Source: Pseudomonas citrullilanati (GTDB lineage Bacteria; Pseudomonadota; Gammaproteobacteria; Pseudomonadales; Pseudomonadaceae). From it: a stretch of DNA of 64,000 nt. A program made the translations under genes and the position numbers. Under the pieces are notes generated by a model, which was not told the DNA's origin, made no database searches, and saw only the letters and a program-made list of their open reading frames with translations. The DNA lies in assembly GCF_030580855.1 (NCBI RefSeq), contig NZ_JAUQOP010000030.1, positions 1 through 64,000 on the forward strand. Reading direction: 5' to 3'. Shown piece by piece: positions 31,772-40,583 of this stretch; position 1 is the stretch's first letter; each line of letters starts with the position of its first letter.

Positions 31772-33061
31772 TTACTGGTCGGCAGGTTTGCTCTGGCGCT
31801 TGTTGATCTCATCGATCAGGCGCTTGGCCAGGGCCGGGTAGTTTTCATCGAAGTGGTGGCCGCCAGGCAGCTTGATGGCTTCGCCCACGGCGGTCTTGTC
31901 GGTGCAGCCGCTTTCATCGGCTTCTTCGCCGCCGTAGATGCACACCACTTTCTCGGCCGGCAGCTTGGCCATCTCCGGTCCGGTGGCGGCTTCGGTGCCG
32001 GCGTTGCCCAGCCAGCCCTCGACCTCGATCTCGAAACTGCCGGTGCGGGCGAAGGCGAGCAGGATGATTGCGTCGACCCGCTGCTGCTCGGTGGCCGGCA
32101 GGCGGTTGTAGATCGCTGGCAGCACGTCGGCGCCAAACGAGTAGCCGGTCAGGATGAAGCGCTTGGTGCCCCAGATCTGGCGGTAGTGCTGCATCAGCTC
32201 GGCGAGGTCCACCGCGCTCTGCTCGGGGCTCTTGTGTTGCCAGTAGTAGCGCAGGGTGTCGATGCCGACCACCGGGTAGCCGATCTTGGCCATCTCGTCG
32301 GCCACGTCGCGGTCCAGGTCGCGCCAGCCACCGTCGCCCGAGAGGAACAGGGTCACGGTGTCCCGGGCCTGGCTGGCCGGCACTTCGACCACCGGGATGG
32401 CCAGGCCACCCTTGCCCTTGTCGGCGCCCACCAGGATCTTGCGCAGCTCGTTGTTCAGCACTTGCGGCAGGCTGATGTCGTAGTCGCTGATGCTGGTCTC
32501 GGCGTTTTTCTGGTCCCGTACGAAACCGGCGCTGGTGTCGTCAGGGTTGTCGTTCCAGGCCACCAGCCAGTGACCGTGGGCCGCGCTCTTGGGCAGCAGG
32601 TGCGTGCAGCCGGGTTTTTCCAGGGCCAGGTCCACCGATACGGCCGTGGTCTTGTCGTCTTTCTGCTCGGCCAGCCAGCGCCAGGCCAGCACGGCGCCCG
32701 GGCCGATGCCGCTGACCAGCGTGGCGGGGCCCTGGAGTTCGCGCAGGCCCGCTTGCAGGGCGCGCCCTTGTTGCATGCAGTCCTTGGGCAGGATCACCTG
32801 GACGATCTGCGCCGAACCGCTGCGGCTGAGGGTCGTCAGCTGGGTGTCACTGAGCTTCTGGTCCTCATTGACCGCCACCAGCACCTGGGCACGGGGCTTG
32901 GTGCCGGGGACCACCCGGGTCATCGCGACGCCATCGGCGGGCGCCAGCTGTTCCAGGGTGGGTTGTGGGGCGGGGCGGTTCCAGTACCAGTAGCCGCCAC
33001 CGAGAATCACCGCCAGCACCAGCAGGGCGGCCACTATGTATCGCCAGGAGCGTTGCATCAT
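31772..33061 (-). CDS. acvB: AcvB/VirJ-family aminoacyl-phosphatidylglycerol hydrolase
   Basis: This 429-residue protein has an N-terminal signal anchor (residues about 8-28) and a periplasmic alpha/beta-hydrolase: FLSGDGGWRDLDRD, the nucleophile elbow TGYSFGADVLP, and GGHHFDENY with the catalytic His. AcvB of Agrobacterium and PA0919 of P. aeruginosa remove aminoacyl groups from phosphatidylglycerol made by the adjacent MprF-type synthase. The start overlaps the mprF stop by one base (TGATG), so the two are coupled. Confidence 0.85.
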   Translation of the reverse strand: MMQRSWRYIVAALLVLAVILGGGYWYWNRPAPQPTLEQLAPADGVAMTRVVPGTKPRAQVLVAVNEDQKLSDTQLTTLSRSGSAQIVQVILPKDCMQQGRALQAGLRELQGPATLVSGIGPGAVLAWRWLAEQKDDKTTAVSVDLALEKPGCTHLLPKSAAHGHWLVAWNDNPDDTSAGFVRDQKNAETSISDYDISLPQVLNNELRKILVGADKGKGGLAIPVVEVPASQARDTVTLFLSGDGGWRDLDRDVADEMAKIGYPVVGIDTLRYYWQHKSPEQSAVDLAELMQHYRQIWGTKRFILTGYSFGADVLPAIYNRLPATEQQRVDAIILLAFARTGSFEIEVEGWLGNAGTEAATGPEMAKLPAEKVVCIYGGEEADESGCTDKTAVGEAIKLPGGHHFDENYPALAKRLIDEINKRQSKPADQ

Positions 33062-35703
33062 CAGCGTTTCACCAGTCCAGTCAGGCCGCCTGCAATCAGG
33101 GCGGCGGTATCGGCCAGTGCCACCAGCGGATCGAGTCCGGCGGGCACGGCCATGTAGCGAGGTTCCCAGTCAGGCTGGAATTTGTCTTTGAAGCGGCGCA
33201 GTCCCTGGAAGTTGTAGAGCTGCTCGCCACGGCGGAACACCATCGAACCCAGGCGCTGGGTCAACGGCGCACCGCGACGCGGTTGCAGGCCCGACAGCGG
33301 GACCATGCCAAGGCTGAAGCGGGCGTAGTCATGGTTCTTATAATGCTGGATCAGGCCGACCATCATGAATTCCATGGTCAGTTTCGGTGCCTCGGGGTGG
33401 GCGCGCATCAGGTCGAGGCTGGCCAGCTCATGGCTGTGGGTTTCCAGCAGGTTGGCGAACGCCACCGGGCGCCCCTCGAAGCGAATCACCGCGATGCGGA
33501 AGTGCTTGAGGTAGTCGTCGCTGAAGCGGCCCAGGGAGAAACCTTTCTCGCGCACGTTCTTGCCGGTCAGCCAGGCGTCGGAAATGACCTTGAGTTCCTC
33601 CATCGGCGCCTGGCCCGGTTCATGGATCTCCAGCGACAGGCCGTCGCGGGTGCCACGGTTCCAGGTGTAGCGCAGGTCCTTCATCTCCTTGCCCTTGGCT
33701 TCGAGGTCGAAACGCTTGAGGTCGACCCGCGCTTCTTCACCGAGCTTGATCGCCGTCAGGCCGATGTCCATGTAGTAGGGCAGGTTCTCGGCACGCACCT
33801 GATAGAACACCGGGCGCGCATGATGGATGTCGCACAGGTCGCGGAACTGCCAGATCATCTCGGCCCGTTGCTGGGTGGGGCCGATCGGGTCGTACAACGC
33901 CACCAGGCTGCGACCGCGGCGGGCGTACATCAGGAACGCCTCGTCGTTGGGGTGGAATAGCAATGCCTTGTCGCCGGTCAGCGCCAGGCCGCCGTCAGGC
34001 TGCGAGGAGGCCATGAGGATGGTCCGGGCGCGCTCCAGTTCTTCCGGGGTCGGCAAGTGGATCACCGGCCGTGCGGTACGCAGTAGCCAAGTCAATGACA
34101 CCACCACCAGCAGCACCGCCGCCCCCAGCAGGGAGCGCAAGCCGCGCGGAGCATCGGCATCGAGGGTGAACTGCCACCACAGTTGATGGCTGTAGGGCAC
34201 GTCCTGGTAGGCAAACAGCAGCAGCCAGATCGAGGCACCGAGCACACAGAGGCTGGCGATCAGGAACAGCGGGGAGAAAGGCAGCTCGGTCAGGCGGCTG
34301 GGGCGATAGAACGAGCGCCGGAACACGGCCAGGAGGGCGGCGGTGAGGGTCAGCAGCGTGGCTTCCTCCCAGTCGAAACCCTTGAGCAGCGAGAGCAGCG
34401 CGCCCATCAGCAACAGCACGGTGGTCAGCATCCAGGCGGCAGACAGGCGTCGGCGCAGGCCTTGGGCGAGCAGCAGGCACAACACGCCCACCAGGCTGGC
34501 GCCGAAGTGCGAAGCGTCCACCAGCCGATGGGGGATCAGGAAACCGATGTGCTCCAGGCGGGTATCGATCTCTGGCGTCACGCCGGAAAACAGCAGCACC
34601 ACGCCCGACAGGAACACCAGCACCGCCAGGATCGGCGCGGCGAAACCGGACGCCGCGCGCAACGTCTGGCGGGTCTGGAACAGCCGTTGTGCCTCATTGA
34701 CCAGCAACAGGACGCACGCCACCAACATCGGCAGCAGCACGTAGATCAGCCGATAGAGCAGCAGCGCGGCGGCCAGCGGCGCGGCCCCCAGCTTGTCGGC
34801 GAACGCGGCCAGCAGGATGGCTTCGAACACGCCGACGCCGCCCGGCACATGGCTGAGCACGCCGGCCGCCAGGGCCAGCAGGTACACCAGCAGGAAGGGG
34901 CCGAATGGCGGTGCCTCGGGCAGCAACAGATACAGCACGGTGGCGGCCGCCGCGACATCCAGTGCGGTAATGACCAGTTGCAGGAACGTCAGGCGGCGGC
35001 CCGGCAGGCGCAAGGTGCGGCGCCCGGCCTTGACCAGCAGGCTGTCGCGGTGGGGCTGTTCCGGCAGGCGCCGACGATAGATGCCGATGGCCAGCACGCT
35101 GGTGAGCAGCAACACCGCCACGGAAATCGCGCCAAGCAGGGTGGCAGGCAGGTGCAGCGCGGCAGCGGCAGCGGGCAGATTGCTCAGGGTGGCCAGGGCC
35201 GCCAGTGGGGGCAGCGCGCAACCCAGCGAGAGGCTGGCGAACAGCGTCATGTGGGCGACGTCGGCTGCGCCCAGGCCATGCCGTGCATACAGGCGGTAGC
35301 GAACCGAGCCGCCTGACAGCAGCGACAGGCCAATCGCATTGCCGATGGCGAAGGCACTGAACCCGCCCAGGATCAGCGTCTGCGGCGGCAGCTTCACCCC
35401 GGCATAGCGGCTGGCCGACCATTCGTAGCCCAGCAGGATGATGAAGCCGACCGCCGTGGCAGCGAATGCGCCGAGCAGGGCTGGCCGGGGCACGTCCAGG
35501 ATCGAATCGTGCAGCGCGTACAGGTCGAGCTCGCTGAGCAAGTGGCGGCAGGCAATCAATGCAATCGCGAACAACAGCAGCGTGATGGCGAGACCGATAG
35601 GCTGGCGGTACTGGCTGATCCGATCGAGCCAGCGCAGACGCTCGGCCTTGATCGGTTGTGTCGCGGTAACAGAGTCTTGCGGGTCAGACGAGTGGGCGCG
35701 CAT
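33061..35703 (-). CDS. mprF: MprF-type aminoacyl-phosphatidylglycerol synthase/flippase
   Basis: This 880-residue membrane protein has an N-terminal flippase part with about fourteen hydrophobic segments (residues about 25-530) and a C-terminal DUF2156 synthase domain on the cytosolic side (SSQPDGGLALTGDKALLFHP, AFLMYARRGRSLVALYDPIGP, RFEGRPVAFANLLET). It transfers an aminoacyl group from tRNA to phosphatidylglycerol; in P. aeruginosa PA0920 this is alanine. It lowers envelope charge and sensitivity to cationic antimicrobials. ATG 35703 follows AGAGG; TTG 35706 is too close. Confidence 0.93.
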   Translation of the reverse strand: MRAHSSDPQDSVTATQPIKAERLRWLDRISQYRQPIGLAITLLLFAIALIACRHLLSELDLYALHDSILDVPRPALLGAFAATAVGFIILLGYEWSASRYAGVKLPPQTLILGGFSAFAIGNAIGLSLLSGGSVRYRLYARHGLGAADVAHMTLFASLSLGCALPPLAALATLSNLPAAAAALHLPATLLGAISVAVLLLTSVLAIGIYRRRLPEQPHRDSLLVKAGRRTLRLPGRRLTFLQLVITALDVAAAATVLYLLLPEAPPFGPFLLVYLLALAAGVLSHVPGGVGVFEAILLAAFADKLGAAPLAAALLLYRLIYVLLPMLVACVLLLVNEAQRLFQTRQTLRAASGFAAPILAVLVFLSGVVLLFSGVTPEIDTRLEHIGFLIPHRLVDASHFGASLVGVLCLLLAQGLRRRLSAAWMLTTVLLLMGALLSLLKGFDWEEATLLTLTAALLAVFRRSFYRPSRLTELPFSPLFLIASLCVLGASIWLLLFAYQDVPYSHQLWWQFTLDADAPRGLRSLLGAAVLLVVVSLTWLLRTARPVIHLPTPEELERARTILMASSQPDGGLALTGDKALLFHPNDEAFLMYARRGRSLVALYDPIGPTQQRAEMIWQFRDLCDIHHARPVFYQVRAENLPYYMDIGLTAIKLGEEARVDLKRFDLEAKGKEMKDLRYTWNRGTRDGLSLEIHEPGQAPMEELKVISDAWLTGKNVREKGFSLGRFSDDYLKHFRIAVIRFEGRPVAFANLLETHSHELASLDLMRAHPEAPKLTMEFMMVGLIQHYKNHDYARFSLGMVPLSGLQPRRGAPLTQRLGSMVFRRGEQLYNFQGLRRFKDKFQPDWEPRYMAVPAGLDPLVALADTAALIAGGLTGLVKR

Positions 35704-35816
35704 CAATCACCTCTTGAGCTATGCGCGACAGGATGGGGGTATCCAGCCAAGTTACCAATCCCTGCGGCAGAAAATAATTACAAAAAATTTGTAATGTAGC
35801 CTTTTATAGCAGACAC

Positions 35817-35848
35817 AAAAAAGGCCGCTCTTTCGAGCAGCCTTTCTT
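35817..35848 (-). terminator. Terminator of tRNA-fMet copy 1
   Basis: On the minus strand AAAGGCTGCTC pairs with GAGCGGCCTTT, followed by a T run. It differs from the terminator of copy 2 by paired changes (G35827 and C35838 here against A36135 and T36146 there). Confidence 0.85.
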
Positions 35849-35854
35849 GATATT

Positions 35855-35931
<77 letters not shown>

Positions 35932-36124
35932 TCTGTGTGGCGGCATTCTACAGGCGAACGCCCGAGTGTCAACCGATAACGGCGCGTGGCCTCAAATAAA
36001 CCGCTCGACCGTCCCTTTGCTGTGTAAATACTCGAAATCAAAGGGAAAATTGTCCTACAAGCAGGGTCGGCAGGACGGTGGGGTAGGCGGCTTCTGCCGA
36101 GGATGACCTGAAACATACGCGCAC

Positions 36125-36156
36125 AAAAAAGGCCACTCTTTCGAGTAGCCTTTCTT
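36125..36156 (-). terminator. Terminator of tRNA-fMet copy 2
   Basis: On the minus strand AAAGGCTACTC pairs with GAGTGGCCTTT, then T residues. The duplicated unit (tRNA plus terminator) is offset from copy 1 by exactly 308 bases. Confidence 0.85.
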
Positions 36157-36162
36157 GATGTT

Positions 36163-36239
<77 letters not shown>

Positions 36240-36456
36240 TCTGTGAGGCGGCATTCTACAGGGGAACGAGCAGCTGTCAACCCCTGTGTTCAGAAAATCT
36301 GTTCAGCTTCAAGCGCTTAGCCTGGCTCCGGGACGGGTGACTGCGCTATGACGCAGGCCCGGCAAGGGCTCGCGCTCTATTGACCTGTTTGTTCCGATTA
36401 AAGGAACACATTCACGTAGGTCTTTTCGGGCTCTGTTGTGCGATCTTTCCGTACCA

Positions 36457-36472
36457 CTGGTGCTATATACAG
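36457..36472 (+). promoter_or_regulatory. LexA (SOS) box of dinB
   Basis: CTGGTGCTATATACAG fits CTG-N10-CAG and closely matches the recA box (CTGGCTACTTATACAG). It lies 49 bases before the dinB start. Confidence 0.85.
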
Positions 36473-36521
36473 GTATGGGTGCGATACTGGGGCCCCGATT
36501 CGTCCCACACTCCGCTCCTTT

Positions 36522-37583
36522 ATGACGCAACGAAAGATCATCCACGTCGACTGTGACTGCTTCTATGCCGCCATCGAGATGCGCGACGATCCACGGCTGG
36601 CCGGCAAACCCCTGGCGGTGGGCGGCTCGGCGGATCGGCGCGGGGTGATCGCTACCTGCAACTACGAAGCGCGGGCCTACGGCGTGCGCTCGGCGATGTC
36701 CTCCGGCCATGCCTTGAAGCTCTGCCCGGACCTCACCATCGTCAAGCCGCGCATGGATGCCTACCGGGAAGCATCGAAGGAAATTCATACGATCTTCAGC
36801 GACTACACCGACCTGATCGAGCCGTTGTCCCTGGACGAGGCCTACCTGGACGTTTCCGCCAGCACTCATTTCGGCGGCAGCGCCACCCGCATTGCCCAGG
36901 ACATCCGGCGACGCGTGTCCAATCAACTGCACATCACCGTCTCCGCCGGCGTCGCGCCAAACAAGTTCCTGGCCAAGATCGCCAGTGACTGGAAGAAGCC
37001 CAACGGGCTGTTCGTGATCACCCCAGACCAGGTCGAGGACTTTGTCTCGGCCCTGCCGGTGAGCAAGCTCCACGGCGTCGGCAAGGTCACCGCCGACAAG
37101 TTGAACAGGCTCGGCATCATCGATTGCCTGCAGTTGCGTCAGTGGGACAAGCTGGCGTTGGTGCGCGAATTCGGCAGTTTCGGCGAGCGACTCTGGAGCC
37201 TGGCCCGTGGGATCGATGAGCGCCTGGTGCACAATGACAGCCGACGGCAATCCATCAGTGTGGAAAACACCTACGACGTCGATCTGCCTGACCTGGCGAG
37301 CTGTCTCGACAAGTTGCCGGAGCTGATGCAAACCCTCAGCGGCCGAATGGCTCGCATCGACAGCAGCTACCGTCCCGGCAAGCCGTTCGTCAAAGTGAAA
37401 TTCCACGACTTCACCCAGACCACCCTGGAACAGGCCGGGGCAGGGCGGGACCTGGGCAGTTATCAGCTGTTGCTGACCCAAGCCTTCAACCGTGGCGGCA
37501 AACCGGTGCGTTTACTGGGGATAGGGGTGCGGCTGGAGGATCTGCGTGGAGGGTTCGAGCAGTTGGAGCTGTTCGAACGGTGA
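36522..37583 (+). CDS. dinB: DNA polymerase IV
   Basis: This 353-residue Y-family translesion polymerase has catalytic acidic residues in HVDCDCFYAAIEMRD (about 8-22) and PLSLDEAYLDVS (about 99-110), YEARAYGVRSAMSS, and the helix-hairpin-helix LHGVGKVTADKLNRLG. The C-terminal little-finger domain ends in the beta-clamp-binding peptide QLELFER, matching the QLxLF consensus. ATG 36522 is chosen at the domain start. SOS-regulated by the LexA box upstream. Confidence 0.96.
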   Translation: MTQRKIIHVDCDCFYAAIEMRDDPRLAGKPLAVGGSADRRGVIATCNYEARAYGVRSAMSSGHALKLCPDLTIVKPRMDAYREASKEIHTIFSDYTDLIEPLSLDEAYLDVSASTHFGGSATRIAQDIRRRVSNQLHITVSAGVAPNKFLAKIASDWKKPNGLFVITPDQVEDFVSALPVSKLHGVGKVTADKLNRLGIIDCLQLRQWDKLALVREFGSFGERLWSLARGIDERLVHNDSRRQSISVENTYDVDLPDLASCLDKLPELMQTLSGRMARIDSSYRPGKPFVKVKFHDFTQTTLEQAGAGRDLGSYQLLLTQAFNRGGKPVRLLGIGVRLEDLRGGFEQLELFER

Positions 37584-37613
37584 GGCGGTGGAAGGCCTGC
37601 ACAAAGGGTTGTT

Positions 37614-37750
37614 TGTGGCGAGGGGATTTATCCCCGTTGGGGTGTGCAGCAGCCCCAAGCCAATCAACTCGATATGTCTGAAATATCTGAGTTGTCAGAC
37701 TTTGGAGGGGGGCGCTACGCACCCCAACGGGGATAAATCCCCTCGCCACA
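37614..37750. repeat. REPIN, family A
   Basis: Inverted TGTGGCGAGGGGATTTATCC and GGATAAATCCCCTCGCCACA arms enclose a central region with its own GGGGTG/CACCCC complementarity. Between dinB and the lipoprotein gene, in the convergent gap. Confidence 0.85.
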
Positions 37751-37768
37751 GGGCTAATCCTGGCTTTT

Positions 37769-38722
37769 TCAACGAGCGCCCGGATCCGCGACCAACCGCC
37801 CGCCATCCTTGGTCAGCGCCTTCATGAACTCGGTCTGCAGCTCCGGATCGTTGCGCGTCAGCTCGATCAGGCTCTGCTCCAGTTCACTGGCTTCTTCTTC
37901 AAGCCCCAGTTCCGACAGGCGCTTGACCCGGTGCACCCACTGGCTCACCTCGTCGTCTTCCAGGTCGTCGTAGATCAGCGCGTGCGCTTCCACCAGCTTG
38001 CTGCGCAAACTGCTGCTGATGCTCAGGGACGAATCGGTGTGCACCTCGTCCTGGGCATCGGTCACGCTGATCTGCAATTTGCCGAACTGGCTGAGGTCCT
38101 GCTCGGCGAAGGGGCTTTCCAGCAGGTTCAGGCGCAGCACGCCGTTGCGGTCGGTGCTCAGCTCGAAGGTCTGCCGGGCAGCCTTGACCTCCACCGGGCG
38201 TTCGCTCCAGGGCAGGCTCGAGTGCTCCGTGCGCTTGTCGCGCTGGACTTCGTCGATGCCGGCCAGGTTCTGTTGGGCGCGACCGTGGGAGGGGACGTTC
38301 ATGAACGGGTTGAGACCGGCGACCCCGTAGCTGAGCCAGTCGTGGGTCACGGTGTCCGGCAGGTTGCCCAGGGTGAACACATTGACTACGTTCGCGCCGA
38401 TACCGGCGACCACGGCCACCGCGCCCAACGGGATCTCGTAGACCTCCCGCCAGGGTTGGTAAGGCGTGTAGCGGTCGTAATGGCGCGTGACCTCGAATTC
38501 GGTGACTTCGAAGGTCTTCTGCTCATTGATGCGCACCCGACGCTGCGGCAGGTCGAGCACCTTGGGCTCGCCCACGTCGATCTGCAGGCTGTGGTCGAGC
38601 AATTTGCGCTCGACCCGCTCTTCGTGCTCGCTGCGTTGGGACATGTGGTTGGCACAGCCGCTGACCAAGAGGGCGCCGCACAGGGCGGCGCCACCGAGGC
38701 CTAAGGTGTTTCGCTTGAACAT
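37769..38722 (-). CDS. Lipoprotein of unknown function downstream of proS
   Basis: This 317-residue lipoprotein has signal peptide MFKRNTLGLGGAALCGALL with lipobox VSGC (Cys about 23). The central part has a hydrophobic stretch (LGAVAVVAGIGANVVNVFTLG) that may sit in the membrane; the C-terminal part is helical and acidic (LIYDDLEDDEVSQWVHRVKRL). It follows proS by 17 bases, so it is probably cotranscribed. Synteny with PAO1 PA0957 behind proS is my recollection. I do not recognise a functional domain. Confidence 0.7.
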   Translation of the reverse strand: MFKRNTLGLGGAALCGALLVSGCANHMSQRSEHEERVERKLLDHSLQIDVGEPKVLDLPQRRVRINEQKTFEVTEFEVTRHYDRYTPYQPWREVYEIPLGAVAVVAGIGANVVNVFTLGNLPDTVTHDWLSYGVAGLNPFMNVPSHGRAQQNLAGIDEVQRDKRTEHSSLPWSERPVEVKAARQTFELSTDRNGVLRLNLLESPFAEQDLSQFGKLQISVTDAQDEVHTDSSLSISSSLRSKLVEAHALIYDDLEDDEVSQWVHRVKRLSELGLEEEASELEQSLIELTRNDPELQTEFMKALTKDGGRLVADPGAR

Positions 38723-38739
38723 GACGTCTCTATCTGGTG

Positions 38740-40455
38740 TCAGCGGCGGATACGGGCCTGGAGGAAAGACAGCACCTCGGCGACCGGCAGCGCTTGCGGC
38801 TCGGCCTCGGTGCGACTCTTGTATTCCAGGTTGCCTTCGGCCAGGCCGCGGTCGCTGACGACGATCCGGTGCGGGATGCCGATCAGTTCCATGTCCGCGA
38901 ACTTGATGCCGGGGCTGGTTTTCTTGTCGCGATCGTCCAGCAACACTTCGAAGCCGGCGGCCGTCAGTTCGGCGTAGAGCTTGTCGGTCGCTTCGCGAAC
39001 CAGGTCGGTCTCGTAGCGCAGTGGCACCAGGGCGATCTGGAACGGCGCCAGGGTATCGCTCCAGATGATCCCCTTGTCGTCGTTGTTCTGCTCGATGGCG
39101 GCGGCGACCACGCGGGACACGCCGATGCCGTAGCAGCCCATCTCCAGGGTGACCGGCTTGCCGTTCTCGCCCAGCACTTCGCACTTCATCGCCTTGCTGT
39201 ACTTGTTGCCCAGCTGGAAGATGTGTCCGACTTCGATGCCGCGCTTGATTTCCAGGGTGCCCTTGCCGTCCGGGCTCGGGTCGCCGGCCACGACGTTGCG
39301 CAGGTCGGCCACGGTGGGCACCGGCAGGTCGCGTTCCCAGTTCACGCCGAAATAGTGCTTGTCATCCTGGTTGGCGCCGATGGCGAAGTCGCTCATCAGT
39401 TCCACCGAGCGGTCGATGATGATCGGCAGCGGCAGGTTCAGCGGGCCAAGGGAACCGGCACCGGCGCCGATGGCGTCGCGCAGTTCGGCTTCGCTGGCCA
39501 TGACCAGCGGGCTGGCGACGCCCGGCTGGTTGGCGGCCTTGATTTCGTTCAGCTCGTGGTCGCCACGGACGATCAGGGCTATCAGCTTGCCGGGTTCTTC
39601 CGCGTGCACGATCAGGGTCTTGATGGTGCGCTCGATCGGCAGGTTGTAGCCTTCCACCAGCTGGGCGATGGTCTTGGCGTTCGGCGTGTCCACCAGGCGC
39701 AGCTCTTCGGTTGGCGCGGCGCGGGAGGTTTCCCGTGGCACGGCCTCGGCTTTCTCGATGTTGGCGGCGTAGTCGGAGCCATTGCTGAAGACGATGTCGT
39801 CTTCGCCGGATTCGGCCAGCACGTGGAACTCGTGGGAGCCGGCACCGCCGATCGAGCCGTTGTCGGCCTCGACCGGACGGAATTTCAGGCCCAGGCGGGT
39901 GAACACGTTGCAGTACGCCTGGTGCATGCGGTCATAGGTGACTTGCAGCGAGGCCAGGTCGGTGTGGAACGAATAGGCGTCCTTCATGATGAATTCGCGG
40001 CCGCGCATCAAGCCGAAGCGTGGGCGGATTTCATCACGGAACTTGGTCTGGATCTGATACAGGTTGATGGGCAGCTGCTTGTAGCTGCTCAGCTCGTTGC
40101 GCATCAGGTCGGTGATGACTTCCTCGTGGGTCGGGCCTGCGCAGAAGTCGCGACCGTGGCGGTCCTTGATGCGCAGCAGCTCAGGGCCATATTCTTCCCA
40201 GCGCCCCGATTCCTGCCACAGCTCGGCCGGTTGGGTACCCGGCATCAACACTTCCAGAGAGCCGGCGGCGTCCATTTCTTCGCGGACGATGGCTTCGACC
40301 TTGCGCATCACCCGCAGGCCCATCGGCAGCCAGGTGTACAAGCCCGAGGCGAGCTTGCGGATCATGCCGGCACGCAGCATCAACTGATGGCTGATCACGA
40401 CGGCGTCGGAAGGCGTTTCTTTCTGTGTGGCGAGCAAAAATTGACTGGTGCGCAT
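38740..40455 (-). CDS. proS: Prolyl-tRNA synthetase
   Basis: This 571-residue class II aminoacyl-tRNA synthetase charges tRNA-Pro. Motif 1 (GLYTWLPMGLRVMRKVEAIVREEM), motif 2 (KFRDEIRPRFGLMRGREFIMKDAYSFH) and motif 3 (MGCYGIGVSRVVAAAIEQN) are visible, with the bacterial-type INS/YbaK-like editing insertion between about residues 225 and 390, and the C-terminal anticodon-binding domain. Complete length for the bacterial (E. coli) form. Confidence 0.97.
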   Translation of the reverse strand: MRTSQFLLATQKETPSDAVVISHQLMLRAGMIRKLASGLYTWLPMGLRVMRKVEAIVREEMDAAGSLEVLMPGTQPAELWQESGRWEEYGPELLRIKDRHGRDFCAGPTHEEVITDLMRNELSSYKQLPINLYQIQTKFRDEIRPRFGLMRGREFIMKDAYSFHTDLASLQVTYDRMHQAYCNVFTRLGLKFRPVEADNGSIGGAGSHEFHVLAESGEDDIVFSNGSDYAANIEKAEAVPRETSRAAPTEELRLVDTPNAKTIAQLVEGYNLPIERTIKTLIVHAEEPGKLIALIVRGDHELNEIKAANQPGVASPLVMASEAELRDAIGAGAGSLGPLNLPLPIIIDRSVELMSDFAIGANQDDKHYFGVNWERDLPVPTVADLRNVVAGDPSPDGKGTLEIKRGIEVGHIFQLGNKYSKAMKCEVLGENGKPVTLEMGCYGIGVSRVVAAAIEQNNDDKGIIWSDTLAPFQIALVPLRYETDLVREATDKLYAELTAAGFEVLLDDRDKKTSPGIKFADMELIGIPHRIVVSDRGLAEGNLEYKSRTEAEPQALPVAEVLSFLQARIRR

Positions 40456-40583
40456 GGTTGGCCGTTGTCGGTTGCTGAGACGAGAAGTGACGGAGCATTG
40501 TACGGGCGAGATGCCCTGGCGTACAGGCGCGTGGGTCGTCGCCAGGTGCGAACGCCGGTTTCACCGGCGTCTGCTGAAGTGTC

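Noticed and set aside
29563..31812. A 749-codon open frame on the minus strand across kup
   Set aside because: It is antisense to a complete, well-supported kup gene, has a His/Gln/Arg-rich composition typical of reversed GC-rich code, and shows no domain.
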